Below, in pieces: positions 14,283 to 22,946 of a DNA stretch of 64,000 nt. The translations under genes and the position numbers were made by a program. How positions within the stretch are numbered: the first letter of the stretch is position 1; every line of letters begins with the position of its first letter. The stretch comes from Ignavibacteria bacterium. Its GTDB lineage: Bacteria; Bacteroidota; Ignavibacteria; UBA10030. The stretch is taken from positions 1-64,000 of the forward strand of contig VGVZ01000007.1 of the NCBI GenBank assembly GCA_016873805.1, given 5' to 3'. The notes under the pieces are model-generated. The model saw only the letters and a list, made by a program, of their open reading frames with translations. It was not told the origin of the DNA and did not search any database.

Positions 14283-14786
14283 TTATTGTTCGTTGTTTTC
14301 GACAAACGCATCCAGCACGATCTTCAGGTGCAAGAAAGCCTGCCCGAGGCTTTCCTCTCGCATGGGCGGATTGTCCGGATCACCTTCTTCGTCCTCCATG
14401 AGCGCTTCCGTGATGTATCGAAGCACTTCCGGTTCAGCATAGTTGTCCACAAGAGACTCTGACGCGCTCAAGAAATCACCGGCGGAATCCGCCGCAAGCT
14501 TTACCAAAAGATCCTCGTTCGCGCGTTGAGCTTTGTTGAGACCTTCTTCCGTAACTCTACGGAGATCCTTGAACCCTCGCTCCATGATCTGCCAAACAAC
14601 GACGCCGATATAGAGAACCAGCTGCCCCTCATCCTCATCGAACAACTCGTCCTCACTGCTTGCGAGCAAGTACGCCAGGATGATGGGTTGTTCTATGCTC
14701 ATCTGATTTATCAATTGCGTTGCCTCGTCATCGCAATAGGCAGAAATCTCTTGCCACGTTTGGGCAACGGTTTCAACGGAAATCAT
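14283..14786 (-). CDS. Hypothetical acidic helical protein
   Basis: A 167-residue acidic protein that I do not recognise. It reads as all-helical, with hydrophobic segments such as PIILAYLLASSEDELFDEDE and QLVLYIGVVVWQIMERGFKD and an Asp/Glu-rich C-terminal third. There is no signal peptide and no obvious catalytic motif. It lies 41 bp downstream of the pRiA4b ORF-3 family gene, and its stop is 13 bp upstream of the TTG start proposed for the broken DUF1186-like gene. Small helical proteins of this kind often sit beside DUF1186, SWIM and pRiA4b genes in environmental genomes, but no function follows from that. Confidence 0.65.
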   Translation of the reverse strand: MISVETVAQTWQEISAYCDDEATQLINQMSIEQPIILAYLLASSEDELFDEDEGQLVLYIGVVVWQIMERGFKDLRRVTEEGLNKAQRANEDLLVKLAADSAGDFLSASESLVDNYAEPEVLRYITEALMEDEEGDPDNPPMREESLGQAFLHLKIVLDAFVENNEQ

Positions 14787-14827
14787 GTTTGTTCATCTCG
14801 TTTGATATGGGAGAGTTTTCCTTCTTC

Positions 14828-16435
14828 TCACTTCATCCTTCTCAGTCGCTTGTTCACAGCTTCAAGGTCAAACCACTCAGGGTCGAAGTCGGCGGCCCAT
14901 TCCAGAAGCCCGCGCTGTTCAATTGTGGCAGGATTTTGGATCGCTTCGAGCAACTCGGTATATCCCCAGATGCCGCCGCAATCCTCGGGCGGACAGGCAC
15001 GCATACCCTCGATACATCGGGGGTTGCGCTCTCCCTCCTGCACATCAAGAATCTTCTCCACCTTCAGATCGTGCCGCCAGTCGTCGCCAAAGTCGTAGAT
15101 GTACATGAACTTGCTTCCACGCTTGGGCGCGACTTGCTTCAGCGTTACCTTCTTGTCGCTTATGATCTCGCTTCCGAATTCGGGGTCGGGGCGGCCGAAG
15201 GACTGACCCGCAACGTTGAACTCGTGCAGATGGACCTCCTCCCACCCCATGACCGCTTGCAGAACACGATGGAGCTTCGCAAGCGTGTAATCCGCCGGCA
15301 CAAGAAAACGGCGCCAGATCTGCGGATCTGAACCGCGAAGCGTTACCTTCATTTGATAGATTGTAGACCCAGCCGGAACGGCACGCGTCTTTCGAGGAGT
15401 TGCTTCTTCCTGCAATAGCTGCCCGAGCAACCCCGCTTTGAGGGATTCTATTGTTTGGAGATGTTCCCGGTGCAGGATCTTGATCCCAAGTGCCTTTCCA
15501 AGAGACATGAGCGAAGTCGCTGTTTCCTTCTCCATCACAAAGAGGGTCTCAGGCAGGAAACCATGCCTTTCTACTGAAGCACAGATTGTGTCTGCCAATG
15601 CCTGTGCGATGGAAGTCTCCGGTGGCATAAGATCGAATGCGAATGCGAAACCGGAAACCTGCTGGCAGACGCATGCTATCCGCGTAAAATAAGGCCGATC
15701 CCGGTCGTGAATCGTTGAAGGTAAAAAGAACACGCCCGCTTCCCACGGAGAATCGGGCTTTGGCTTGTTCGCGAGCATCCCGTTGATCCGCGCAAGGTCG
15801 AGCACGGGCAGACGAAATCTGGGGGGCAAAGGTTGCGGCCACGGTTCCCAGCGTGAAGTGAACGACGAGTGCGCGTCCGTCGCGGGTGAATACACAAGGC
15901 ATTGGTTCTCTCGGGACGACTCGTCAATCTCCCTCCGCACAACCTTTTCGAAGTGATGACAGATCGCTTCGAGAGCGAGCTTCAGGAACGTTGCCTCGGC
16001 TTCGGTCAGAAACCACGGAGCAAAGCCGGGGCTCAAGCTGCGGAACTGCGGCCACGCATGGCGTCCCTTGAAACTGAGTCCCAATTGACGAATAACATCG
16101 AGGTCCTCGGGGTGCAGATTCCTTCTCGAGTCTAGCTCCAATTTCAAGCAGTTCTGGGTGGCGTAGAATTCGTCGGCCTGAAAATCAGGCTCCTCGTCGA
16201 CCAGCTTCCGGTATGTCTCGAATCCCTCTACGCCCCGGTACAAACAAAGACCGAAAAGTGTTCCTCCACTCCCCATCACGACGCCGTATCCGGTTTCGCC
16301 GGTTGAGGGATCCCGCACACCGATGATATTGAGGTCATCCAGCATTTCCCACGGCCTAAGTCGCCGGAATTTGAGAGTGGCAGAATAAAGATCGCTCCAA
16401 ACAGGAAGAGGGACTGCAGGTATGGTTGGTTTCAT
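14828..16435 (-). CDS. pRiA4b ORF-3 family protein with a DUF7309-like N-terminal domain
   Basis: A 535-residue two-domain protein. The C-terminal ~180 residues match the plasmid pRiA4b ORF-3 family: IYQMKVTLRGSDPQIWRRFL, LHRVLQAVMGWEEVHLHEF, then FMYIYDFGDDWRHDLKVEKI, and CPPEDCGGIWGYTELLEAI. The N-terminal ~330 residues (PVWSDLYSATLKFRRLRPWE, GYGVVMGSGGTLFGLCLYRG) resemble the DUF6930/DUF7309 domains that precede it in longer homologues. The biochemical role of the family is unknown; it is frequent on plasmids and islands. The ATG at 16435 is preferred because the upstream extension to 16570 looks non-coding. It is the first gene of the minus-strand island. Confidence 0.82.
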   Translation of the reverse strand: MKPTIPAVPLPVWSDLYSATLKFRRLRPWEMLDDLNIIGVRDPSTGETGYGVVMGSGGTLFGLCLYRGVEGFETYRKLVDEEPDFQADEFYATQNCLKLELDSRRNLHPEDLDVIRQLGLSFKGRHAWPQFRSLSPGFAPWFLTEAEATFLKLALEAICHHFEKVVRREIDESSRENQCLVYSPATDAHSSFTSRWEPWPQPLPPRFRLPVLDLARINGMLANKPKPDSPWEAGVFFLPSTIHDRDRPYFTRIACVCQQVSGFAFAFDLMPPETSIAQALADTICASVERHGFLPETLFVMEKETATSLMSLGKALGIKILHREHLQTIESLKAGLLGQLLQEEATPRKTRAVPAGSTIYQMKVTLRGSDPQIWRRFLVPADYTLAKLHRVLQAVMGWEEVHLHEFNVAGQSFGRPDPEFGSEIISDKKVTLKQVAPKRGSKFMYIYDFGDDWRHDLKVEKILDVQEGERNPRCIEGMRACPPEDCGGIWGYTELLEAIQNPATIEQRGLLEWAADFDPEWFDLEAVNKRLRRMK

Positions 16436-17554
16436 TGTGGTAGAGAAGTATGTTGGAAGTTGAGGGTGATGTTTGTTTCTGCTCCCTCGTGCCGGTCTAT
16501 TGGATCGCTTATGGCAAGCAGTGCTGGAACTCGAATCGGAAGGCTCCGCTCTCTGAACCGGCGCAACCAAGTGGTACAGAGGGCCGCCTCAGAAGTGACC
16601 GCCAGCCGCGTCGAACCAAAATATCACCGGATACGAACTGAATCAACAGTAATCGCAAGGGGCTGCGTTTTGGAGGGCAAGAACCCGCCGCTGGTCCCGG
16701 CCTCAGGAGAGAAGGGTGTTGCCGCCCTGCTCACGATGAGGGAGATCGATGCTGACAATCGCTGTGCATCAAATGCCGTTCAAGCCAAGGAATGGAGATG
16801 TTTCTCGGTCTTCACTTGCCCGCTGGCTGGTTGTCCATCTGTACGAGTTGCTTGTTTCCAAGCGCAATTGCGCCAGTCTTAGATCGGGTGAATCGGGCAA
16901 TCTCTCTGATGACAGCACTTTGCAGGAAATCCTCGGCGCCGCTGCTCATTGTACCATCAAATTCCTCATCGCGTATCGCTCAGGAAGTTATGCCTATGCA
17001 AGAACTCATGGGTCGAACTGGCGACGGACGGTTGCAGCAGCGAGGTGGCGGTTCACACAGAGGCACCACCGTGCCGGAGCTCCGTTCGGCTCAATGCAAT
17101 ACTCGATGTCCATGATGAGGATGCAGGAGCTGAAGGTTCGATCCACGTGAGAGGTTGTGCCACATGCAAAGGGGGGATAACGAACACAAGGGAGGTGCCT
17201 CTCTCTTGTTCGTCCGTGTGAAATGATTTGCAGATGAAGCGCTGGCGCACGTCTGTCAAGCTGCACGTCTGGCGCGAACACGTCCTGCACATACCCTCCC
17301 CTTGTTCACCAACAGTCTGTGGGCTGGCAAGCGCCGGCCTCACACCACTGCTTTTCCCACGACTTCAAAGTTATTATCGGTCGTTTGCCAAGTCAGGACT
17401 AATCGTCGGTCACAACATTAAAATTGTGAGGCCAATCGCTTCGTACGATGATTTGAGTCGGAAAGACGTGGTTTATTTCGTCGTTGTGAGTGTCTCTTGC
17501 AGGATGGGGAAGCGTGCAACCGGTCGCCGTAGGGGCGCGGGGATGTGCAAGCTT
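16436..17554. other. 1.1-kb stretch without a recognisable gene
   Basis: All six frames have only short or compositionally odd ORFs, none with a recognisable motif, and no tRNA, repeat array or strong hairpin was seen. It lies between the accessory island and an exported hydrolase, where the tail of the hydrolase transcript meets the island's upstream promoter region. Decayed coding sequence is possible: short open segments occur on the minus strand near 16.7-17.3 kb, but no family could be assigned. Confidence 0.55.
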
Positions 17555-18946
17555 CTACTTCTGTCTCATTATCCACTCCCCAATCTCCTTCAACGCGATC
17601 GGCGAGAACGTTTCTTCAATCGTTGCATATTCTCCCGTGCCGCCGGTTTCGGCTGTCTGGAAAAGGTGATTCAGACCAGGGAGTTCTTTCACTACGAAAT
17701 TCTTGTTGCCGCCTTTCCGCAGTGCCGCGTCAATCTCCTTCAGGTTTTCTTTCGCCGGCAACTGCAAATCCTTTTCACCGATGAGAGCAAGCACAGGACA
17801 AGTCACTTTGCTCAGCGCCGGACGCGGATCATAGGTGAGAAAGAATCGGAACCAGGGAGAGGTCAGACTTCTGAGCTGAGCCTGAATCACCGCATCCGAC
17901 AGTTGGTTTGGATCGTTCTTGAGTATCTGGAGGAGAGAATTGTGGAGTGTCGCTGAATCCTTCTCCTGCTTCACGACGGCGAAGAGTTTCTTCTGGAGCA
18001 TGAGATTCTGTGATGCCGCCGCATCGGTTGCGCTGGCCGCTTTCGCGAGAAGTACTCCCTGGCGATAAAGAATCTCTTCACCGGGAAGTCCGGGTCCGGC
18101 GAGCAAAACGATGAACGCGACATCGCGCGACTCTAAGGCGACAAGCGGCGCGATCAACCCACCTTCGCTGTGACCGATAATCCCAATCTTCTTTGGATCG
18201 ATTTCCTTTCTCGACTTCAAAAACTCAACGCCGGCCACCGCATCGGTGACGAAATCGAGTGTCGTGGCGGCAGCATGGGATCCGCTTGATTTTCCGACAC
18301 CACGATCGTCGAATCGCAGCACCGCGATGCCCTGACGAGTCAAATAGTCGGCAAGGACGAGAAACGGGCGATGTCCGAACACCGTCTCGTCTCGATCCTG
18401 TGGACCCGATCCCGAGACAAGTATCACCGCTGGAGCAGGGGTGGCCCTCCGCGGGAGTGTCATGGTTCCTGCGAGTGAGATGTCCGCGCGAGTGTTCGGA
18501 TACACTACCTCTTCCTCGTCGTACGGATATGGTTTGGCAGGCTCTTGAGGCCGGCGCACAACTATCTCGGAAATGCTTCGCTTCAGTACGATCGGAAGTG
18601 ACATTCCGCCCTGATTCCAAACTCCGGTGAGGGTCGTGTCGGCGCTGACGAATTGTCCTTCGAATGAGGCACGAAGCCGATTGAGCGTTAGTCGCACGGA
18701 GTCCCCTTTGACGATGACGGTATCGATGCCGATGTCCGTTGCACCCTGATCGGGGCTGTCCATGGTTGCCCGCAGGGTGCCGAGCGAATCTTCTCGAATG
18801 TGGAACACGAGTCGAATGCCGGCGGATCCGATCTTCAGAGTTCCCGCCCATTGATGCGGAAGGAGATTCTGGACTTGTGACTCAAGTCGGGCGGGGATGA
18901 TCAAAGCGGTCAGTGCGAGAACGAAAAAGAGACGTGATCTCATCAT
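17555..18946 (-). CDS. Exported alpha/beta hydrolase (esterase/peptidase-like)
   Basis: A 463-residue protein with an N-terminal signal peptide (basic MMRSR, hydrophobic core LFFVLALTALIIPA). A beta-rich domain of about 120 residues, like the DUF3887-type or lipocalin-like domains attached to such enzymes, is followed by an alpha/beta hydrolase fold: VILVSGSGPQDRDET oxyanion region, RFDDRGVGKS, nucleophile elbow GHSEGG, acid in LIGEKDLQLP and histidine in ELPGLNHLFQ. It probably acts on esters or peptides in the periplasm; the substrate cannot be told from sequence. No operon partner is seen. Confidence 0.88.
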   Translation of the reverse strand: MMRSRLFFVLALTALIIPARLESQVQNLLPHQWAGTLKIGSAGIRLVFHIREDSLGTLRATMDSPDQGATDIGIDTVIVKGDSVRLTLNRLRASFEGQFVSADTTLTGVWNQGGMSLPIVLKRSISEIVVRRPQEPAKPYPYDEEEVVYPNTRADISLAGTMTLPRRATPAPAVILVSGSGPQDRDETVFGHRPFLVLADYLTRQGIAVLRFDDRGVGKSSGSHAAATTLDFVTDAVAGVEFLKSRKEIDPKKIGIIGHSEGGLIAPLVALESRDVAFIVLLAGPGLPGEEILYRQGVLLAKAASATDAAASQNLMLQKKLFAVVKQEKDSATLHNSLLQILKNDPNQLSDAVIQAQLRSLTSPWFRFFLTYDPRPALSKVTCPVLALIGEKDLQLPAKENLKEIDAALRKGGNKNFVVKELPGLNHLFQTAETGGTGEYATIEETFSPIALKEIGEWIMRQK

Positions 18947-19121
18947 CTACCTCATAGGGGGTGACGTGAAAAAGATACGGATTGATTTCCTTATCGGCCA
19001 TAGATCGTGCCGATTTCACGCGAGGGAAGGGGGAGCCCGAGACGCTCGTTCTCATTCATGAGGGTATGACTAAATGGTCGGTTGCACATCTGAGGCAGAT
19101 GTTTGTATCTTGGACGAAATC

Positions 19122-21383
19122 ATGTCGATCAAATCTTCAGAGAATCGCGCAATCATCGTGATGTGTTTGTTCTGCCGCAAATCCACAACAGTACTGTTCG
19201 TCTTGCTGTCAACCGCCGCCACGCTTGTTGCTCAAGAAATTGTGTCACTTCAGAAGCTCACCGGCGAGATTACCCTCGATGGTTGGAGCAACGAGCCGGG
19301 GTGGCAATCGGTGGCTCCGTTCACGATGACGATGAGTTCGCCGACGTACGGCTCTCCTCCGAGCGAAGCGACTGAGATCCGCGTTGCGTACAATCGGGAG
19401 GCATTGTACGTCTCGGGGCGTTTTTTGGACAGCGACGTGAAGAATCTTCGCGCCAGCACACTCGTTCGTGATGCAATCGGACCGCAAGATGATCTCTTTT
19501 GTATCATTCTCGACACCTTCAACGACAACGAGAATGCGCTGGGATTTCTCACGAGTCCGGCCGGCATTCGATCCGATTTCGCCGTCTTCAATGATGCCGA
19601 GACCGCAGGTCCGCCGCCGTTCAACCAAAGCTGGAATACGTTTTGAGATGTTGCTGTTGCCAGTGATGAACGGGGCTGGTATGCGGAGATGCGAATTCCC
19701 TTCTCGAGCCTGCGCTTTCAGAATCTCGGTGACGAAGTCCGGATGGGAATGATTGTGTGGAGGTATTATCCCAGGAAGAACGAGACGGTGACGTTCCCGA
19801 TCATTCCACCCACATCAGCGTGGGGAATCTTGAAGCCTTCCTATGCGCAGAAGATTTCGTTCAGCGGTGTGCGAGAATCGAATCCCGCATATCTGACTCC
19901 GTACATACTTGCCGGGGGAAGTTTTGCTCACACACTCAACGATGAAGAAACGGCGTACATCAGATCCGAGAGCCGTCCGCGCGAGCTTGGCCTCGATTTC
20001 AAGTACAGTCTCTCGAGCAACCTCACCCTGGATGTCACGCTGAACACTGACTTTGCACAGGTTGAAGCGGACGATCAGCAGGTCAACCTCACCCGATTTT
20101 CTCTTTTCTTTCCGGAAAAGCGGCTCTTCTTTCAGGAGCGATCGAGCATTTTCGATTTCAGTACGGGGGGACCGAACCGCACGTTCTACAGTCGACAAAT
20201 TGGAATCTCGGAAGAAGGCCCCGTACGAATTCTGGGCGGAGCGAGACTCGTCGGTCGGGTTGGAGCGTGGGATCTTGGATTCCTGAACATGCAGACCGAC
20301 AGGAGCGAGGAGCTCCCCTCGGAGAATTTCGGCGTTCTCCGGCTGCGCCGCCAGGTCGTGAATGAGAACTCCTATGCCGGGGGAATCATCACCACGCGCT
20401 ACGGGAAAAACGGGCGGTACAACCTCGTGTACGGGCTGGATGGAATCATCCGTGTTGTGGGAGACCATTATCTGGTTGCGAACTGGATTCAATCCTTCGA
20501 CGATACGTTGTTGACGCAAAAGAAAATTGATGGATTCAATTCCATTCGGGCGCGCCTGCAAATGGAGCGCCGCAACGTCCTCGGGTTCGGGTACGATCTG
20601 GGAATAAGCACGACGACGGAATACTTCAATCCCGCGATCGGATTTGTTCCTCGCACAAACTATACACGAATCGGGGATCGGATCTCGTACGGCTGGTACC
20701 TTTCCGATCATCCGTGGCTCCACAACCATACGCTTGCGCTCCTCGCATCGGTTTTTGTGCGGAACGATGATGGCGTTGTCGAATCGGCAGAAGTTGGACC
20801 GGCGTGGAACTTCAACACGAAAGCCGGCGGCTGGGGATCGATTGGATTTTCCGCCTATCACGAAAACACTCCTGAAGAATTCGAGCTCGCCGACGATGCC
20901 GTCGTGCCAATCGGAAAATACTGGTTCGTCGCGGCTAAGGGGACGTACCAAACACCGTTCGGATCTCTTCTGAGGACGGCAATAGCCGGCGACATCGGTA
21001 CCTTCTACGACGGCTGGAAAGGAACCATCGGGATCAGTCCGGCCTGGACGATCTCGCGACATCTCGAGTTGAGCGGCGACTATCAAGTAAACGTCATCCG
21101 CTTCACCGACCGGAACCAGAAGTTTGATGCCCACATCGGAAGAATTCGAATGCGTTTCACGCTGAACACCGAGATTTCTCTGAGCACGTTCACGCAATAC
21201 AACAGCGCGACCGGCTCGGTTGGATTGAATCTCCGACTCAGGTACAATCCGCGTGAAGGGAATGATCTCTACATCGTGTATGATGAGGGAGTGAACGTCG
21301 ATCCGTTGCGCACGCTTCCCCGTAAGCCGAGGAACGAAAGCCGTGCAGTCGTTCTGAAGTACAGCCACACGTTCGTGTTGTGA
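19122..21383 (+). pseudogene. DUF5916 family outer-membrane protein gene with an in-frame TGA
   Basis: The reading frame is continuous from a signal peptide (STTVLFVLLSTAATLVAQ) through a CBM9-like N-terminal domain (LDGWSNEPGWQ, EIRVAYNREALYVSGRFLDS) to a C-terminal beta-barrel ending in YSHTFVL, the DUF5916 layout of about 750 residues. One TGA at 19644-19646 interrupts it, just after NQSWNTF and before DVAVASDERGWYAEMRIPFS, where homologues usually have Trp (WNTFWD). A single TGG-to-TGA change explains it. Both sides are otherwise intact. It could be a recent nonsense mutation, a sequencing error or readthrough. The start is uncertain (ATG 19074, 19122 or 19161; no clear ribosome-binding site). 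Confidence 0.75.
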
Positions 21384-21390
21384 GTTCTTC

Positions 21391-21565
21391 CTCTGTGTAC
21401 CTTAGCGCACTCCGCGGTTGTCGTTTTAAAGGAACCGTAGAGGACGCGCCTGCCCGCCGCCCGCCTGCCCTGACTGCCGTCAGGCAGGCGCAGGCATGGC
21501 AGGCAGGGAAGCGCGCAGGTCAATATCCGTTTTTCTCCGCGCACCCCAGCGTACTCCGCGGTTAG
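21391..21565. repeat. Direct repeat pair with GC-rich TGCCTGCC block
   Basis: Two ~30-bp direct repeats, each ending GCGYACTCCGCGGTT, lie at 21391-21420 and 21533-21565. Between them, 21446-21507 is a low-complexity block of CCTGCC and GGCAGG units with inverted symmetry able to form a hairpin. Such CTCTGCGTACTCTGCGGTT and TGCCTGCC sequences are dispersed intergenic repeats in many FCB genomes. They sit between the DUF5916 gene and the PLP enzyme. Confidence 0.55.
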
Positions 21566-21624
21566 TCTTTACACAGCACGGTGCACCGTGCATTGGTCTT
21601 ATCCAAGCCAAGAGGAGCACGATC

Positions 21625-22848
21625 ATGGCTAACAAGAATGCACAACGCGACATCAGTCTCGCGACAAAAGCAATTCACGGCTCAAAGCTGTATGCCTATC
21701 AGGGACCTGTGTCGTTTCCAATATTTCAAACCTCCACATTCCGGTTTGAGAATTCCGAAGGTCCGATGAAATTCGCGAAAGGCGATCCGTCGGTGTACGT
21801 CTATACGCGGTATCACAACCCGACTGTTCATGACGTCGAAGAAAAGCTGGCGCTGATGGAAGGTGCCGAAGCGGCGGCGCTCTTTTCCAGCGGCATGGCG
21901 GCAATCTCAACAGCACTTCTTGCCGTGACTCGCGCAGGAGAAGAGATCGTCTCGACTCCTGCGCTCTATGGGGGAACATACCGCTTCTTCCGGGACGAAC
22001 TCCCGAAGCTCGATATTCACACGAAGTACATCAATCCCGACCGTCCGGAGACGCTGGACAACGCCGTGACGGAAAGAACGAGTGTCCTTTATCTGGAATC
22101 ACCGACAAATCCGACACTCGATGTCGTTGACATTGCGGAGCTGGTGAAGCGCACACGCGCAATGGAAAAATGGCTCGGCAAGAAAATCACCGTCATGATC
22201 GACAATACATTTGCCACAATCCTGAATCAGAATCCGTTTCGACTCGGCGTCGATGTGATTGTGGAGAGTGCCACAAAATATCTCGGGGGACACAGCGATG
22301 TGATGGCGGGAGCGGTTCTCGGATCGAAGGAGATGATCAGCAGGGTGAAGACCTCGGCCAAGTACTACGGAGGTTGTGCCGATCCCTTTGCGGCATATCT
22401 TCTCCACCGGAGTCTGAAGACGTTCCAGCTCCGCGTCGAGCGTCAGAACGAAAATGCGATGGCCCTTGCGCGTGCGCTGGAGAAGCATAAGCGAGTGAGG
22501 AGAGTGATCTATCCCGGCCTCTCGTCGCACCCGAAACATAAGCTCGCGAAGAAACAAATGACGGGATTCGGCGGCATGGTAACGTTTGAAGTGAAACCGT
22601 CGAAAGGACTTGCACCGCTGGAGGCCGCGACGGCCGTTTGTGATCATCTCCATGTGGCTGTCAATGCGTCGTCTCTCGGCGGGGTTGAGACGCTGGTGAG
22701 CATTCCCGTCTACACCTCCCACGTCTTTATGAGTGATGAGGAACTGGCCCAACATGGCGTCGCAAAGGGGATGATCAGAGTTTCTGTGGGGGTTGAAGGA
22801 ATTGAAGACCTGATTGCCGATTTCAGCCAGGCGCTTTCGATTATCTGA
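21625..22848 (+). CDS. Trans-sulfuration PLP enzyme (cystathionine gamma-synthase / methionine gamma-lyase family)
   Basis: A 407-residue Cys/Met metabolism PLP enzyme, the family's standard length. Visible motifs are YTRYHNPT (about 60-67), SSGMAAISTALLA, TPALYGGTYR (Tyr115 stacks on PLP), MIDNTFAT (Asp193) and VESATKYLGGHSDVMAG with the Schiff-base Lys218. Members catalyse gamma-replacement, beta- or gamma-elimination on homoserine esters, cystathionine or methionine; sequence alone does not separate these here. AAGAGGAGCAC upstream supports ATG 21625; the frame is open to 21496 through repeat DNA. No met or cys genes adjoin it. Confidence 0.9.
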   Translation: MANKNAQRDISLATKAIHGSKLYAYQGPVSFPIFQTSTFRFENSEGPMKFAKGDPSVYVYTRYHNPTVHDVEEKLALMEGAEAAALFSSGMAAISTALLAVTRAGEEIVSTPALYGGTYRFFRDELPKLDIHTKYINPDRPETLDNAVTERTSVLYLESPTNPTLDVVDIAELVKRTRAMEKWLGKKITVMIDNTFATILNQNPFRLGVDVIVESATKYLGGHSDVMAGAVLGSKEMISRVKTSAKYYGGCADPFAAYLLHRSLKTFQLRVERQNENAMALARALEKHKRVRRVIYPGLSSHPKHKLAKKQMTGFGGMVTFEVKPSKGLAPLEAATAVCDHLHVAVNASSLGGVETLVSIPVYTSHVFMSDEELAQHGVAKGMIRVSVGVEGIEDLIADFSQALSII

Positions 22849-22946
22849 TCAACGAGTTTTTCAGAGAACTTTTCCACGGGTGGTTCGTTCACTATGACAT
22901 TAGTTCGAACCGAGGGAATCATTAATCATAGAATGGAGGCAAAGCA

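Noticed and set aside
16460-17290. Plus- and minus-strand ORFs of 80-140 codons in the gene-poor stretch
   Set aside because: They show no domain pattern, have Arg/Ser/Cys-rich random composition, lack ribosome-binding sites and overlap each other in several frames.
19815-21368. A 517-codon open frame on the minus strand
   Set aside because: It mirrors the DUF5916 gene on the plus strand, has no recognisable motif and is Arg/Val-rich, as expected of an antisense shadow in GC-rich DNA.
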